A stretch of 64,000 bases of DNA from Saccharothrix violaceirubra. Lineage in GTDB: Bacteria > Actinomycetota > Actinomycetes > Mycobacteriales > Pseudonocardiaceae. The notes under the pieces were generated by a model, which saw only the letters and a program-made list of their open reading frames with translations, made no database searches and was not told the origin of the DNA. The position numbers and the translations under genes are program-made. Shown here one piece after another: positions 48,901 to 56,949 of the stretch (position 1 is its first letter; each line of letters starts with the position of its first letter). The stretch covers positions 6,510,001 through 6,574,000 of the forward strand of contig NZ_JACHJS010000001.1 of the NCBI RefSeq assembly GCF_014203755.1, given 5' to 3'.

Positions 48901-49309
48901 GCTCGCTGATCTTGTTGTTGAGCGCGTCGGTGGTGTCGTTGACGCGGCGGAGCTGGCGGTCGAGCACGACGCGGTCGAGCTTCTTGCCGGACGCCACGTG
49001 GCTGACGCTGAGGTCGCGTTCGCGCTGGAGCTGCTGCACGAGGTCCGCGACCGCGGCCTCGAGCTGGATCTGGTTGGCCAACCGGTTGAACTCGGTGGCC
49101 GCGGCCAGGTCCGAGTTGACCCGCAGGCCGCCGAGCGCGAGCGCCGCCACGGTGGGGATGAGCAGCACGGCGGCGAGCTTGGTGGGCAGCCGCCAGTTGC
49201 GCAGCCGCCAGGCCGACCCGGGGCCGGCAGCACGGACGTCGGACGCCGATCGAGGGCTCGTTGATTCGGTCACAGTTCCATCACGCAGCGCAGTCATCTC
49301 CTCACCCAT
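45962..49309 (-). CDS. cvnA: nitrate-sensing histidine kinase (CvnA-type), long Pro-rich tail
   Basis: About 1115 residues: a first membrane helix ([17 protein letters not shown]), an extracellular nitrate/nitrite-sensing-like helical domain (~residues 60-340), a second helix ([17 protein letters not shown]), HAMP-like sequence, and a HATPase domain ([29 protein letters not shown] and [15 protein letters not shown]). The last ~400 residues are Pro/Glu/Ser-rich and disordered. ATG 49309 and 49297 are both possible starts. It signals to the roadblock/GTPase module that follows. Confidence 0.9.
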   Translation of the reverse strand: MGEEMTALRDGTVTESTSPRSASDVRAAGPGSAWRLRNWRLPTKLAAVLLIPTVAALALGGLRVNSDLAAATEFNRLANQIQLEAAVADLVQQLQRERDLSVSHVASGKKLDRVVLDRQLRRVNDTTDALNNKISELGGDLDDEVLTRFRRAAEQLKRLNSLRNAVRDTEYPSEAVLRTYSESVESLLDLGEQAIAGIDDPELVRLHLATNAIARIKEQESLKRGIMLDVLQRGEFSAGQQRALNTASAELDAARNDFRKSATPDQAKIYDDTVTGLIVDTANDMQETALNLAANNKNLSALRPEKWDIAATLTVNLTREVESLLLEQLQTRTDELTGEARSAAFRDSGIVLGALLLALVMALFVARSILTPLRTLRRTALDVADHGLPEAVARILADPDPQQAAKSAVAPVPVNTREEVGQVARAFDAVHDEAVRLAAEQALLRDNVNAMFVNLSRRSQALVERQLNLIDRLEQDEQDPDQLASLFELDHLATRMRRNSENLLVLSGTDLSRRLTRPVPAAEVLGAAVSEVEQYARVQVGQTPELTVQGRAVNDLVHLIAELLDNATVFSDPVTKVTVRTARTRRGELAIEIQDRGVGMSEKDIVDANQRLADPPDVDVAVSRRMGLYVVARLAKRHDIKVRLRANEDIEGGTTALVLVPENLVQAPGAAPSPVGYEPAFPGLGGPTTDSGFPGLGSPAPTTQNPAERASGIAGAFTGSMPRLDDDQQSSSPNLPVSFVRSEGEADAAGLPSFGLAEPEPTPEETSQDSFQPWQPLPEEHTGRDVEHEPVGSFGEPMLFTAYEDRDDEESANGHGFETTQFAPILDSTVHVGGFLDLDSEPEPESTDPSPADEDGWSEATPEATPEATPASTGETGGRRVVPDLDAPTERLPIYEAVLSQWFQAVGGETPASTARAVEPAPEPESEPEAREETALPTRKPQPVPPVAPTTTEDAPPAAPEPPSAPVLTEGGLPKRQPGAPGNKPGRTPADRTPEPVAVPEPVAAAPEPAWSSPADDGWHAAQALLSRVPETTTQAGLPKRVPKAQLVPGSAAPLAPSPEAAAAPVPQGPALPPRTADAVRGRMSSLQQGVRRGRHALIDAYAGDMSSRQDEEQE

Positions 49310-49723
49310 TCCGGGGTTATCGGAGCGTGGTGGATTCCCCACGCCTGACTGGCTGGGACCTCTCTCGCGTCGGGCCACCCTGGGCTTCCTCTTCCGGCAG
49401 CAGTGTTCCCCGGCCTCTCCCCACGGACCGAAGCATGGACTGGAAATATCGGGCCGAATTGCAGCACAGAGGTGGTGGCGCCGGCTAGGGCGCCCCGCTG
49501 TGCACTCCGGACACGACGGCCCGCACGGGCGGTGCGCGCATGGCGGGGAGCGTAGTGCGCCACCCCTGCTTCGGGGAAGACCACGCGAGCACTCAACGTA
49601 TCCACCGGGACTGTCGTTTCATACCTCCGGGTGGTTACCATCCACGAGCAGTCGACAAGTTGAGCGACTTAATTCCGTTGATCAAAAGACCCCGCTGTCG
49701 AGGTCGTACCGCCGAGAGGTGCC
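49310..49723. other. 414-bp divergent intergenic region
   Basis: No gene is supported here. It separates cvnA from the lipoprotein gene and must hold both promoters. A short GTTGAGCGACTTAATTCCG stretch near 49660 and AT-rich TTGATCAAAAGACC near 49677 are the least GC-rich parts and could carry the rightward promoter. A small frame at 49261-49488 has no coding character. Confidence 0.35.
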
Positions 49724-50701
49724 ATGCCTACCCCAGCGCGTGTTCTGCGTCGTACGGCCGCCTTGTTCGCCTGTGCCGCGACTCTCACGGCGTGCGGTCT
49801 CTTCCCGGACTCCGGCGGGAACGCGGCCCCCGAGGTGGAGCGGACGACGCTGCGCATCGGCATCCTGCCCGTGGTCGACGTCGCACCCCTGAAGCTCGCG
49901 CTCAACGACAAGCTGTTCGAGAAGGCCGGGCTCCAAGTGCAGCTCGTCACGCTCAACAGCGAGAGCGAGGGCATCAAGCAGCTCGACACCACGCTGGACA
50001 TCACGTGGGCCAGCCACGTGAACCTGTTCCGCGCCGTGTCCGAGGGCACCCAGCTCCAGCTCCAGGGCGAGGCCTACCAGGCGGGCGCGAACACGATGGC
50101 GCTGGTCACGGCCGACCCCGAGTACGACAGCCCCGGCAAGATCGCGTCGCCGCGCGTCGCCGTGAACTCGCTCACCGACGTGGGCGCGTTGACCACCAAG
50201 GCCACGCTGAAGACCGCGGGCGTGGAGAAGCAGCGGATGCAGCTGCGCGAGATGCCGTTCGACCAGATGACGGCGGCCATGCAGGCCAGGCAGATCGACG
50301 CCGCCTGGATGGTCGAGCCGTACATCACCAAGGCGCAGCGCACGATCGGCGCGCGGATCGTCAGCGACACGGCCGTCGGCCCGACCAAGGACTTCCCGCT
50401 GTCGGGCTACGCGTCGAGCAAGAAGTTCGCCGAGGGCAACCCCAAGACGCTGAGCCTGTTCCGCAGCGTGCTGCGCGACGCCCAGCAGGCGGCCACGAAC
50501 AACAAGCTGTCCGTGCAGGACGTGCTGACCAGCTACGTCGACGTCGACCAGCAGACCGCCGCACTGGTATCGGTCGGCACGTACCCGTTGTCGCTCAACC
50601 CGGTCCGGCTCCAGCGGGTCGCCGACATGATGGACACCGAGGACGAGCTGCCCCAGCGTTTGGACGTCGGATCGCTGCTCCCGCCGGGAACGGGGAACTG
50701 A
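49724..50701 (+). CDS. ABC-type substrate-binding lipoprotein, NMT1/SsuA type
   Basis: A 325-residue secreted lipoprotein with lipobox LTAC (AALFACAATLTACGLFPD). The mature part is a periplasmic-binding-protein fold of the THI5/NMT1/SsuA class: LRIGILPVVDVAPLKLALND, LDITWASHVNLFRAVSEG and MQARQIDAAWMVEPYITKA. It binds small aromatic, sulfonate or pyrimidine-type ligands in relatives. No permease or ATPase lies next to it, so it either works with a distant transporter or as a sensor for the neighbouring conservon kinase. Confidence 0.87.
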   Translation: MPTPARVLRRTAALFACAATLTACGLFPDSGGNAAPEVERTTLRIGILPVVDVAPLKLALNDKLFEKAGLQVQLVTLNSESEGIKQLDTTLDITWASHVNLFRAVSEGTQLQLQGEAYQAGANTMALVTADPEYDSPGKIASPRVAVNSLTDVGALTTKATLKTAGVEKQRMQLREMPFDQMTAAMQARQIDAAWMVEPYITKAQRTIGARIVSDTAVGPTKDFPLSGYASSKKFAEGNPKTLSLFRSVLRDAQQAATNNKLSVQDVLTSYVDVDQQTAALVSVGTYPLSLNPVRLQRVADMMDTEDELPQRLDVGSLLPPGTGN

Positions 50702-50718
50702 TCCTCACCTTCACGAGC

Positions 50719-50757
50719 AGGGGGCCTTCTCGATCCGAGAAGGCCCCCTATTTTTTC
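50719..50757. terminator. canonical intrinsic terminator
   Basis: The complementary arms AGGGGGCCTTCTCG and CGAGAAGGCCCCCT are followed by ATTTTTT on the plus strand. It lies 18 bases past the lipoprotein stop and just before the end of the convergent LppU-like gene. It is the best U-tract terminator in the window. Confidence 0.92.
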
Positions 50758-50762
50758 GCGTT

Positions 50763-51599
50763 TCACACCTCGATGAGGCAAACAGTCGTCGCCGGCTGTG
50801 AGTAGACGGACACGAAGTCGCCACCTTCACAAGCGCTCTCGTCCGCTGTACCGGTAATGACCTTGCGCACCTTGTGGGTCGCCGATGAATCGCAGACGAT
50901 CTTGGTGGTTTTCCCGGCGACGATGGTGCCCTCCTGCTTGAAGCAGTCGCCCTCACGGGCATTGAGCACCATGCAGAGCTTGAACCCGTCGCTGCGCCGA
51001 CCGCCACTGTCCGTGTACTCGGAGTAGTCGCCGGAGGGGCAGGAGTCGCGGCTGCTGTCGAGGTTCACGGCGACCTTGTAGGTCGCGTCCATCGAGCCGC
51101 AGTCGACCTTGTCGATGTCCGCGCTCGTCACGCCGACCTTGTTCACCTTGATGCAGTCGCCGGGCTCCGCGCCCGCCGGACCGTTGATGCCGGAGATCAC
51201 GGCCGCGACGACGATGCCGACGATGATCAGACCCACCGTGGACAGCAGGGCCTTGGCGCCCTTGGACGTCCGGCCGGCGGACGGCGGCGTGAACCCCTGC
51301 TGGGGCGGGCCGTACGGCTGCTGCGGGTACTGGCCCTGCGGCGGGCCCGACTGCTGCCCTGGATAGGGCTGTCCGGGATAGGGCTGTCCGGGATAGGGCT
51401 GCCCCGGGTAAGCCTGATCGGGATAGGCCTGGCCAGGTGCGGGCTGCCCCGGATAGGCATGGCCGGGTTGGGCCTGGCCCGGATAGGGCTGCGCCGGGCC
51501 GGGCTGCCCGGGGTACTGCGGCGGCGGCCCCCAACCGGGCGCGGGCTGCTGCGGGGGCGTTCCGCCGTAGGGGGGCGGCTGGTACGGGGGCGTGGTCAC
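50763..51599 (-). CDS. LppU/SCO3897-family membrane protein A
   Basis: A 278-residue protein starts at GTG 51599, preceded by GAGGAACC. Residues ~1-120 are a cytoplasmic tail of repeated PYPGQ-type units (GQPYPGQPYPGQPYPGQ). One membrane helix follows (LLSTVGLIIVGIVVAAVISG). The extracellular part has eight Cys in a fixed pattern beginning GDCIKV and ending VCLIEV. Two paralogues follow upstream. The fold and function are unknown. Confidence 0.8.
   Translation of the reverse strand: MTTPPYQPPPYGGTPPQQPAPGWGPPPQYPGQPGPAQPYPGQAQPGHAYPGQPAPGQAYPDQAYPGQPYPGQPYPGQPYPGQQSGPPQGQYPQQPYGPPQQGFTPPSAGRTSKGAKALLSTVGLIIVGIVVAAVISGINGPAGAEPGDCIKVNKVGVTSADIDKVDCGSMDATYKVAVNLDSSRDSCPSGDYSEYTDSGGRRSDGFKLCMVLNAREGDCFKQEGTIVAGKTTKIVCDSSATHKVRKVITGTADESACEGGDFVSVYSQPATTVCLIEV
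51355..51500. repeat. 15-bp tandem repeats encoding PYPGQ units
   Basis: On the minus strand the DNA repeats about eight times a 15-base unit for Pro-Tyr-Pro-Gly-Gln (some AYPGQ or PGQPA variants). On the plus strand it reads as repeats of CCGGGATAGGGCTGT. Three adjacent units are nearly identical, suggesting recent slippage. Confidence 0.8.
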
Positions 51600-51680
51600 C
51601 TGCGGTTCCTCTCGACTTCCGGGCGAGCGGAACCTACCCGTGCGACCGGACCGCACGCAGCGGAATCGGCCGAACGCACA

Positions 51681-51716
51681 GCCGCCGCGCACCCCCGTGA
51701 CGGGATGCGCGGCGGC
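51681..51716 (-). terminator. hairpin after LppU-like gene B
   Basis: The 11-base arms GCCGCCGCGCA and TGCGCGGCGGC are perfect complements around a 14-base loop. It lies between the stop of gene B (51729) and the start of gene A (51599), so it probably ends transcription of B. Confidence 0.65.
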
Positions 51717-51728
51717 CGCGGGTGCTGC

Positions 51729-52430
51729 CTATTCGACCGGTTCGAGGCAGAACGTGACGGCGGGCTCGGGGAACGACATGCCCGAGCCGTCCTCGCACGT
51801 CTCGGTGGTCGTCGAGCCCTCCACGACCTTGGTGACGCGGAACGTCTCCATGCCGGTGCACTCGGACTTCACGTAGTCGCCCAGGTCGTTGGCCTTGTAG
51901 CAGTTGCCGGCCGAGACGTTGGGCAGCAGGCAGAGCTTGGCGCGGTCGGCGGCGTCCGACGCGTCGGCGACGACCTCGTGGTACGAGCCGAGCCCCTCCT
52001 CGGGGCAGCTCGCCTCGGCGCCCGCGAGCGCCTTGCCGACCTTGTAGGCCGCCTTCTGGTCGTCGCAGCCGAGCACGTCGACCTTGGCCACGTTGTCGTC
52101 GTTCACCTCGCCGACCGACACGCAGTCGCCGGCCTCGGCCCGACCCGGACCGCTCAGCTGCCGGACCGCGAACACGGCGCCCACCACGACGATCAGGGCG
52201 ACGACCGCGATCAGCACCTTCTTGAGCGTGCCGCCACCGCCACCGGCCCGTGCCGGCGTCTCCGGTTCGTCCTCGCCGGAGACGTAGGTGTAGGGCTTGG
52301 CCGGCTCGGCGGCCGGAGGCGCCTGGTCACCGGCGGGCTCGGCCGCGGCCTGCGCCGCAGGCTCCGCGTCCGGTGCGGACGGTGCCGAAGCGTCACCGGC
52401 GGGCTTTTCCGGGTCGGTGCTCATACTCAT
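51729..52430 (-). CDS. LppU/SCO3897-family membrane protein B
   Basis: A 233-residue paralogue of the flanking genes. The N-terminus is an Ala/Pro/Glu-rich disordered tail, followed by one helix (VLIAVVALIVVVGAVFAV) and an extracellular domain with eight Cys starting GDCVSV and ending TFCLEP. Start ATG 52430 or 52424 (MSMSTDPEK). Each paralogue has its own terminator, so they are probably separate transcripts. Confidence 0.8.
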   Translation of the reverse strand: MSMSTDPEKPAGDASAPSAPDAEPAAQAAAEPAGDQAPPAAEPAKPYTYVSGEDEPETPARAGGGGGTLKKVLIAVVALIVVVGAVFAVRQLSGPGRAEAGDCVSVGEVNDDNVAKVDVLGCDDQKAAYKVGKALAGAEASCPEEGLGSYHEVVADASDAADRAKLCLLPNVSAGNCYKANDLGDYVKSECTGMETFRVTKVVEGSTTTETCEDGSGMSFPEPAVTFCLEPVE

Positions 52431-52445
52431 CCTCACTGAGGCGGG

Positions 52446-52486
52446 GTGTGCGCGTGACCCGTCAGACGGTAGACCCACGCGCACAC
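52446..52486 (-). terminator. hairpin after LppU-like gene C
   Basis: Perfect 11-base arms GTGTGCGCGTG and CACGCGCACAC lie around a 19-base loop, between the stop of gene C and the start of gene B. Confidence 0.6.
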
Positions 52487-52508
52487 CACGCCATCGGTCA
52501 GGAGTAGG

Positions 52509-53120
52509 TCACGCGCCCTCGGTCGGCTCGAAGCACAGCGTCAGCTTCGGCTCCTGGAAGGCGAGCGCGCCTTCGACGAAGTCGCACTGCGCGGTGTCGG
52601 CGACGTCCTTGACCTGCTTCACGAGCTTGAGCACGTCACCACCGCCGCCGCACGCCACGGCCGGGTAGCCCATCGTGCTGCCCTGCAGGTTGTAGCACTT
52701 GCCCTCTTCGAGCTTGGGCACGAGGCAGAGTCGCGTCTGCGGGCCGCGACCGGTCTCGATGTACTCGTCGTAGTCGCCGTCGCACTTCTCGCTGGTGTTG
52801 AGCGCCTTGCCGACGATGTAGTTCGCCTCGGCCGCGCCGCAGTCGACCGTCTTGTACTCGGGCTTGCTGGTGGTGCCGGTCAGGCTCGCGCAGTCGCCGG
52901 CCTTGGTCTGGGCGGCGTCGCTGGTGAAGTACTTGATGCCGTAACCGACGGCGGCCACCACGGCGATGCCGATCAGCGCCGAGAGGATGCGCCCCAGGAC
53001 GCCCCTCTTCTTGGGCTCCTGCGGCACCTGCGCGGCAGGAGCCTGGTTGAACTGCGGCTGCTGCTGGAACGGCTGCTGCGGGTACTGCGGCTGCGGCTGG
53101 TTGGGCGCGTCCGTGCTCAT
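52509..53120 (-). CDS. LppU/SCO3897-family membrane protein C
   Basis: A 203-residue paralogue with a Gln/Pro-rich cytoplasmic tail (QYPQQPFQQQPQFNQ), one membrane helix (ILSALIGIAVVAAVGYGI) and the eight-Cys extracellular domain (GDCASL … LTLCFEPTE). It shares the Cys spacing of genes A and B. The gene is divergent from the XPB helicase with a 186-bp gap. Confidence 0.8.
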   Translation of the reverse strand: MSTDAPNQPQPQYPQQPFQQQPQFNQAPAAQVPQEPKKRGVLGRILSALIGIAVVAAVGYGIKYFTSDAAQTKAGDCASLTGTTSKPEYKTVDCGAAEANYIVGKALNTSEKCDGDYDEYIETGRGPQTRLCLVPKLEEGKCYNLQGSTMGYPAVACGGGGDVLKLVKQVKDVADTAQCDFVEGALAFQEPKLTLCFEPTEGA

Positions 53121-53306
53121 GTAGACCTTCTCGATCGCGTGGGTGCCCCCAGTGTGTCCCGCGTGAAGTCGCGGGCCGGGCGCAGGCAAGCTATCCGCTG
53201 CCGGGCCGTGACATGGCGTCCTTTACCGAAACGAGTCCGTAAGCAAGGGGTGCTCGCACGGCGACAGTCCGTTGTCGACTTGCGCGAGGTTGGGAGACTG
53301 GGACCC

Positions 53307-54968
53307 ATGACAGACGGGCCGTTGATCGTCCAATCGGACAAAACACTGCTGTTGGAGGTGGAACACCCGCTCTCCGACGAGGCGCGCACCGCCATCGCGC
53401 CGTTCGCCGAGCTGGAACGCGCGCCCGAACACGTGCACACGTACCGTGTCACGCCGCTTGCTCTGTGGAACGCACGTGCGGCAGGTCACGACGCCGAACA
53501 GGTTGTCGACGCGCTCGTCCGGTACTCGCGCTACCCGGTGCCGCAGCCGCTGCTGGTCGATGTCGTCGACACGATGGGCCGGTACGGCAGGCTGCGCCTG
53601 GCCAACCACCCGGCCCACGGGCTCGTGCTGTCCACTTCGGACCGGGCCGTGCTCGAGGAGGTCCTGCGGCACAAGAAGATCAAGCCCATGTTCGGCGAGC
53701 GGATCGACGACGACACGGTGATCGTGCACCCGTCGGAACGCGGCCGGCTCAAGCAGCTCCTGCTCAAGGTCGGCTGGCCGGCCGAGGACCTGGCCGGGTA
53801 CGTGGACGGCGAGGCGCACCCGATCGCGTTGCGCGAGGACGGGTGGCAGCTGCGCGACTACCAGCGGCGGGCGGCCGAGGCGTTCCACGCGGGCGGCTCG
53901 GGCGTGGTCGTGCTGCCGTGCGGCGCGGGCAAGACGCTCGTGGGCGCGGCGGCGATGGCCGAGGCCGAGGCGACCACGCTGATCCTCGTGACGAACACGG
54001 TCGCGGGCCGGCAGTGGAAGCGGGAGCTGGTCGCGCGGACGTCGCTGACCGAGGACGAGATCGGCGAGTACTCGGGGGAGCGCAAGGAGATCCGGCCGGT
54101 CACGATCGCCACGTACCAGGTCGTGACACGCAAGTCGAAGGGCGAGTACCGACACCTGGACCTGTTCGACTCCCGGGACTGGGGCCTGATCATCTACGAC
54201 GAGGTGCACCTGCTGCCCGCGCCGGTGTTCCGGATGACGGCCGATCTCCAGTCGCGGCGGCGGCTGGGGCTGACCGCGACCCTGGTGCGCGAGGACGGCC
54301 AGGAGGGCGACGTGTTCTCCCTGATCGGGCCCAAGCGGTACGACGTGCCGTGGCGCGACATCGAGGCGCAGGGGTGGATCGCGCCGGCGGAGTGCACCGA
54401 GGTGCGCGTCACGCTGACGGACGCGGAACGGCTGGAGTACGCGACGGCCGAGCCGGAGGAGCGGTACAAGCTGTGCTCCACGGCACGCACGAAGCTGCCC
54501 GTGGTCCGCGCGGTGCTGGACCGCCACCCCGACGAGCCGGCGCTGGTGATCGGCGCGTACCTGGACCAACTGGAGACGTTGGGCGAGGCCTTGGACGCGC
54601 CCGTGGTGCAGGGGTCCACGCGCAACAAGGAGCGCGAGGAGCTGTTCGACGCCTTCCGGCGGGGCGAGTTGCGCATCCTCGTGGTGTCCAAGGTGGCGAA
54701 CTTCTCGATCGACCTGCCCGAGGCGTCGGTGGCCGTGCAGGTGTCGGGCACGTTCGGCTCGCGGCAGGAGGAGGCGCAGCGCCTGGGACGCCTGCTGCGG
54801 CCGAAGGCGGACGGTCGGCAGGCCCACTTCTACTCCGTGGTGGCCCGCGACACCTTGGACACGGACTACGCCGCGCACCGGCAGCGGTTCCTGGCGGAGC
54901 AGGGGTACGCGTACCGGATCGTCGACGCCGACGACCTGCTGGGGCCGCCGTTGCCGGAGGTGGGCTGA
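53307..54968 (+). CDS. ercc3: XPB/Ercc3-family DNA helicase
   Basis: A 553-residue superfamily 2 helicase. Walker A is VVLPCGAGKTLVG, DEAH-box variant LIIYDEVHLLPAP, and the XPB-specific RED motif is in LTATLVREDGQEGD. C-terminal motifs VVSKVANFSIDLPEASVAVQ and RQEEAQRLGRLLRP are present. XPB proteins unwind DNA in repair or transcription. ATG 53307 begins MTDGPLIVQSDKTLLLEVEH. It corresponds to Rv0861c, the neighbour of Rv0862c in mycobacteria, here separated from its partner by the 42-53 kb insert. Confidence 0.93.
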   Translation: MTDGPLIVQSDKTLLLEVEHPLSDEARTAIAPFAELERAPEHVHTYRVTPLALWNARAAGHDAEQVVDALVRYSRYPVPQPLLVDVVDTMGRYGRLRLANHPAHGLVLSTSDRAVLEEVLRHKKIKPMFGERIDDDTVIVHPSERGRLKQLLLKVGWPAEDLAGYVDGEAHPIALREDGWQLRDYQRRAAEAFHAGGSGVVVLPCGAGKTLVGAAAMAEAEATTLILVTNTVAGRQWKRELVARTSLTEDEIGEYSGERKEIRPVTIATYQVVTRKSKGEYRHLDLFDSRDWGLIIYDEVHLLPAPVFRMTADLQSRRRLGLTATLVREDGQEGDVFSLIGPKRYDVPWRDIEAQGWIAPAECTEVRVTLTDAERLEYATAEPEERYKLCSTARTKLPVVRAVLDRHPDEPALVIGAYLDQLETLGEALDAPVVQGSTRNKEREELFDAFRRGELRILVVSKVANFSIDLPEASVAVQVSGTFGSRQEEAQRLGRLLRPKADGRQAHFYSVVARDTLDTDYAAHRQRFLAEQGYAYRIVDADDLLGPPLPEVG

Positions 54969-55466
54969 TCAGTCGGTGATGAGGTGGTAGCGGCCACCGG
55001 TCTCGTCGCGGCCCTCGTCGTCGTACCAGTCGGGGAGTTCGTACGCCTCCCAGCCCCACGGCTGCCACCGGACAGCCGTGGGCCTGTTCCCGGTGGCTAC
55101 GAACTCCTCGATCGCCCGTCGGGCATCGGCCTCGGCGACGTAGGTGTCGCGCATCCAGAAGTTGAGCGGGTCGTTGTCGCCGTCCTCCGGGACGAGGGGG
55201 GCGTCGGCGAACGGCTCGGGGTTGAGGGAGTGTTCGCCGAAGCACCAGTGCAACGCGACGTACCCGGTGACGGGATCGACCAGGACACCCAGCAGCGCGT
55301 CCTCCCCCAACCTCTCCACGATCGCCCTGGTCGTGACTTTGTCGCCGTGCCGTTCGAACAGGGCGTCGACGGCCGCCCGCACCCCTTCGGGGGTGTCTAC
55401 GACCCAGTCACCAGGCCGGTGATAGCGGCCCGCCACGTACTCCGACACCTGCACCTGAGTGTCCAT
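54969..55466 (-). CDS. Imm1-like immunity protein 1
   Basis: A 165-residue protein starts at ATG 55466 (MDTQVQVSEYVAGRYHRPGD). The C-terminal AIEEFVATGNRPTAVRWQPW is the signature I associate with Imm1 immunity proteins of polymorphic toxin systems. It aligns along its length with the gene at 55548: TGYVALHWCFGEHSLNPEPF and NPEPFADAPLVPEDGDNDPL have close counterparts. It lies 81 bases downstream of its paralogue. GTG 55511 is an alternative start. It abuts the XPB gene, tail to tail. Confidence 0.65.
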   Translation of the reverse strand: MDTQVQVSEYVAGRYHRPGDWVVDTPEGVRAAVDALFERHGDKVTTRAIVERLGEDALLGVLVDPVTGYVALHWCFGEHSLNPEPFADAPLVPEDGDNDPLNFWMRDTYVAEADARRAIEEFVATGNRPTAVRWQPWGWEAYELPDWYDDEGRDETGGRYHLITD

Positions 55467-55547
55467 CTCACCCTTGATGATCACCGGTTCCGGTGTGCCC
55501 GCGCTCTTCACCCAGCCTCACACCGTTGAGCGGGGGCGATACGGGAC

Positions 55548-56051
55548 CTACGACCCGATGATCCGGTAACGCCCGACGGACTTCTCGCGCTCCTCGTCGT
55601 CGAGCCACTCGGGCAGCTCGTGCACCTCCCAACCCCACGGCTGCCAACCCACCGACGTCGGCCGCCCACCGGTGGCCAGGTACTCCCCGATCGCCCGCCG
55701 AGCCACCACCTCGGACACGTACGCGTCACGCATCCAGAAATGGAGCGGATCGTCATCGCCGTCGTCGGGAATGAGCGGGGCATCGGGAAACGGCTCGGGA
55801 TTGAGGGAATGCTCCTCCAGGCACCAGTGCAGGGCGACGTACCCGGTCGCCGGGTCGACCAGCACACCGAGCCCGGTGCTTTCGCCCACCCGTCCGATGG
55901 CCGCCTTGGTCCTGACCCGGTCGCCCTGACGTGCGAACATCGCCTCGACCGCCGTGCGCACCTCTTCAGGGGTGCTCGCCACCCATTCGCCCAGTCCGTA
56001 GTACCGGCCGGCGATGTGTTCCAGGAACTCCACCTGAACGTCCACCGTCAC
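55548..56051 (-). CDS. Imm1-like immunity protein 2
   Basis: A 167-residue paralogue of the previous protein starts at GTG 56051, overlapping the toxin stop (GTGA). It contains AIGEYLATGGRPTSVGWQPW and TGYVALHWCLEEHSLNPEPF. Such tight coupling to a toxin gene is typical of immunity proteins. The most probable role is to bind and neutralise the deaminase just upstream. Whether it or its paralogue is the cognate antidote, or each serves a different toxin, is open. Confidence 0.7.
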   Translation of the reverse strand: MTVDVQVEFLEHIAGRYYGLGEWVASTPEEVRTAVEAMFARQGDRVRTKAAIGRVGESTGLGVLVDPATGYVALHWCLEEHSLNPEPFPDAPLIPDDGDDDPLHFWMRDAYVSEVVARRAIGEYLATGGRPTSVGWQPWGWEVHELPEWLDDEEREKSVGRYRIIGS

Positions 56052-56884
56052 CCCTCGCCCTCGATGATCAACGGAACCTCGCGGCCGTCGCACCAGACTC
56101 GCATCGTCTGCCCTTTCACCAGGATCAACCGGACGGCCTGGGCGCATCCGGCGGTCACGGATGAGATGCCCGGCCGGTACGCCTGGCCGCACACGTAGTT
56201 GCGGTTCGTCACCACGTCCACGAGCGCGCGACCCGTGCGTCGAGCCCACACCGCCGCCTTCGTCTCGACATGCGTGGCGGCGATGCCCAGGCCCTTCGCG
56301 TACTTCGGATCACCTGGCGCGAGCCCGTCTCGAATCGCCTTGAGGACCCGGTACCGGGCCTCGCCGGTCAGGCTTTCGGCGCGGTCGACGCCGCTGAGCA
56401 GCTTCCAGCACTTGGCCGACTCGTCGTAGATCTTCCCCTCGGTCTTGTCCCCCAAGTCCCACGCGGGCAGCTCCCACCGAACCCGCTCGGCCCAACCAGC
56501 GCCGCGCAGGTCTGGCACGCCCGCCGCGATCCGGGGCACCTCGATCACCACCGGCCGGAAATAGATCCGAGGATCGACACCCACCACCGCCGGGCGACCG
56601 GGAAACTCGACAGTACGAGGCGGGCGGGACATGCCCAGCCGACCGAAATACGACTCCAGGGACCGCTCCGCGACGAGGTAACGCTCCTGCAGATGCCACG
56701 CCGCCACGACCGCCCTGGCGAACCCCTCCACCCGCAGACTGCCCAACAGATCGTTCGCCTCACCCAAAGCCCCGGTCACCACACCCAACTCCACGCACAC
56801 GAGAGCGGCCCGGTCCAAAGCCGCCCCCACCTGCCGCCACACCACCCCCAGCACGGCCTCACCCCCACGACGAAGCCTGGCCAC
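56048..56884 (-). CDS. DddA-like (SCP1.201-type) deaminase toxin
   Basis: A 278-residue protein. Residues ~1-90 form a helical hairpin resembling the N-termini of secreted actinobacterial toxins. Residues ~170-275 match SCP1.201-like deaminases, the family of the double-stranded-DNA cytidine deaminase DddA. They include ATHVETKAAVWARRTG with the zinc/proton-shuttle His205-x-Glu207, then Cys232 (NYVCGQ) and Cys247 (TAGCAQ) as metal ligands, and QTMRVWCDG. The two Cys are wider apart than CxxC in DddA. GTG 56884 or GTG 56854 (with GGGGGTGAGG) may start it. Confidence 0.7.
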   Translation of the reverse strand: MARLRRGGEAVLGVVWRQVGAALDRAALVCVELGVVTGALGEANDLLGSLRVEGFARAVVAAWHLQERYLVAERSLESYFGRLGMSRPPRTVEFPGRPAVVGVDPRIYFRPVVIEVPRIAAGVPDLRGAGWAERVRWELPAWDLGDKTEGKIYDESAKCWKLLSGVDRAESLTGEARYRVLKAIRDGLAPGDPKYAKGLGIAATHVETKAAVWARRTGRALVDVVTNRNYVCGQAYRPGISSVTAGCAQAVRLILVKGQTMRVWCDGREVPLIIEGEG

Positions 56885-56949
56885 GAACGACCACCGCCGG
56901 AAGTCGCCCGAGGAGGTGAACCCGGAAAGCCGGTCCTACGATTCGACGC

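Noticed and set aside
49261..49488. Short open frame between cvnA and the lipoprotein gene
   Set aside because: It overlaps the cvnA start region, has no ribosome binding site and no coding character.
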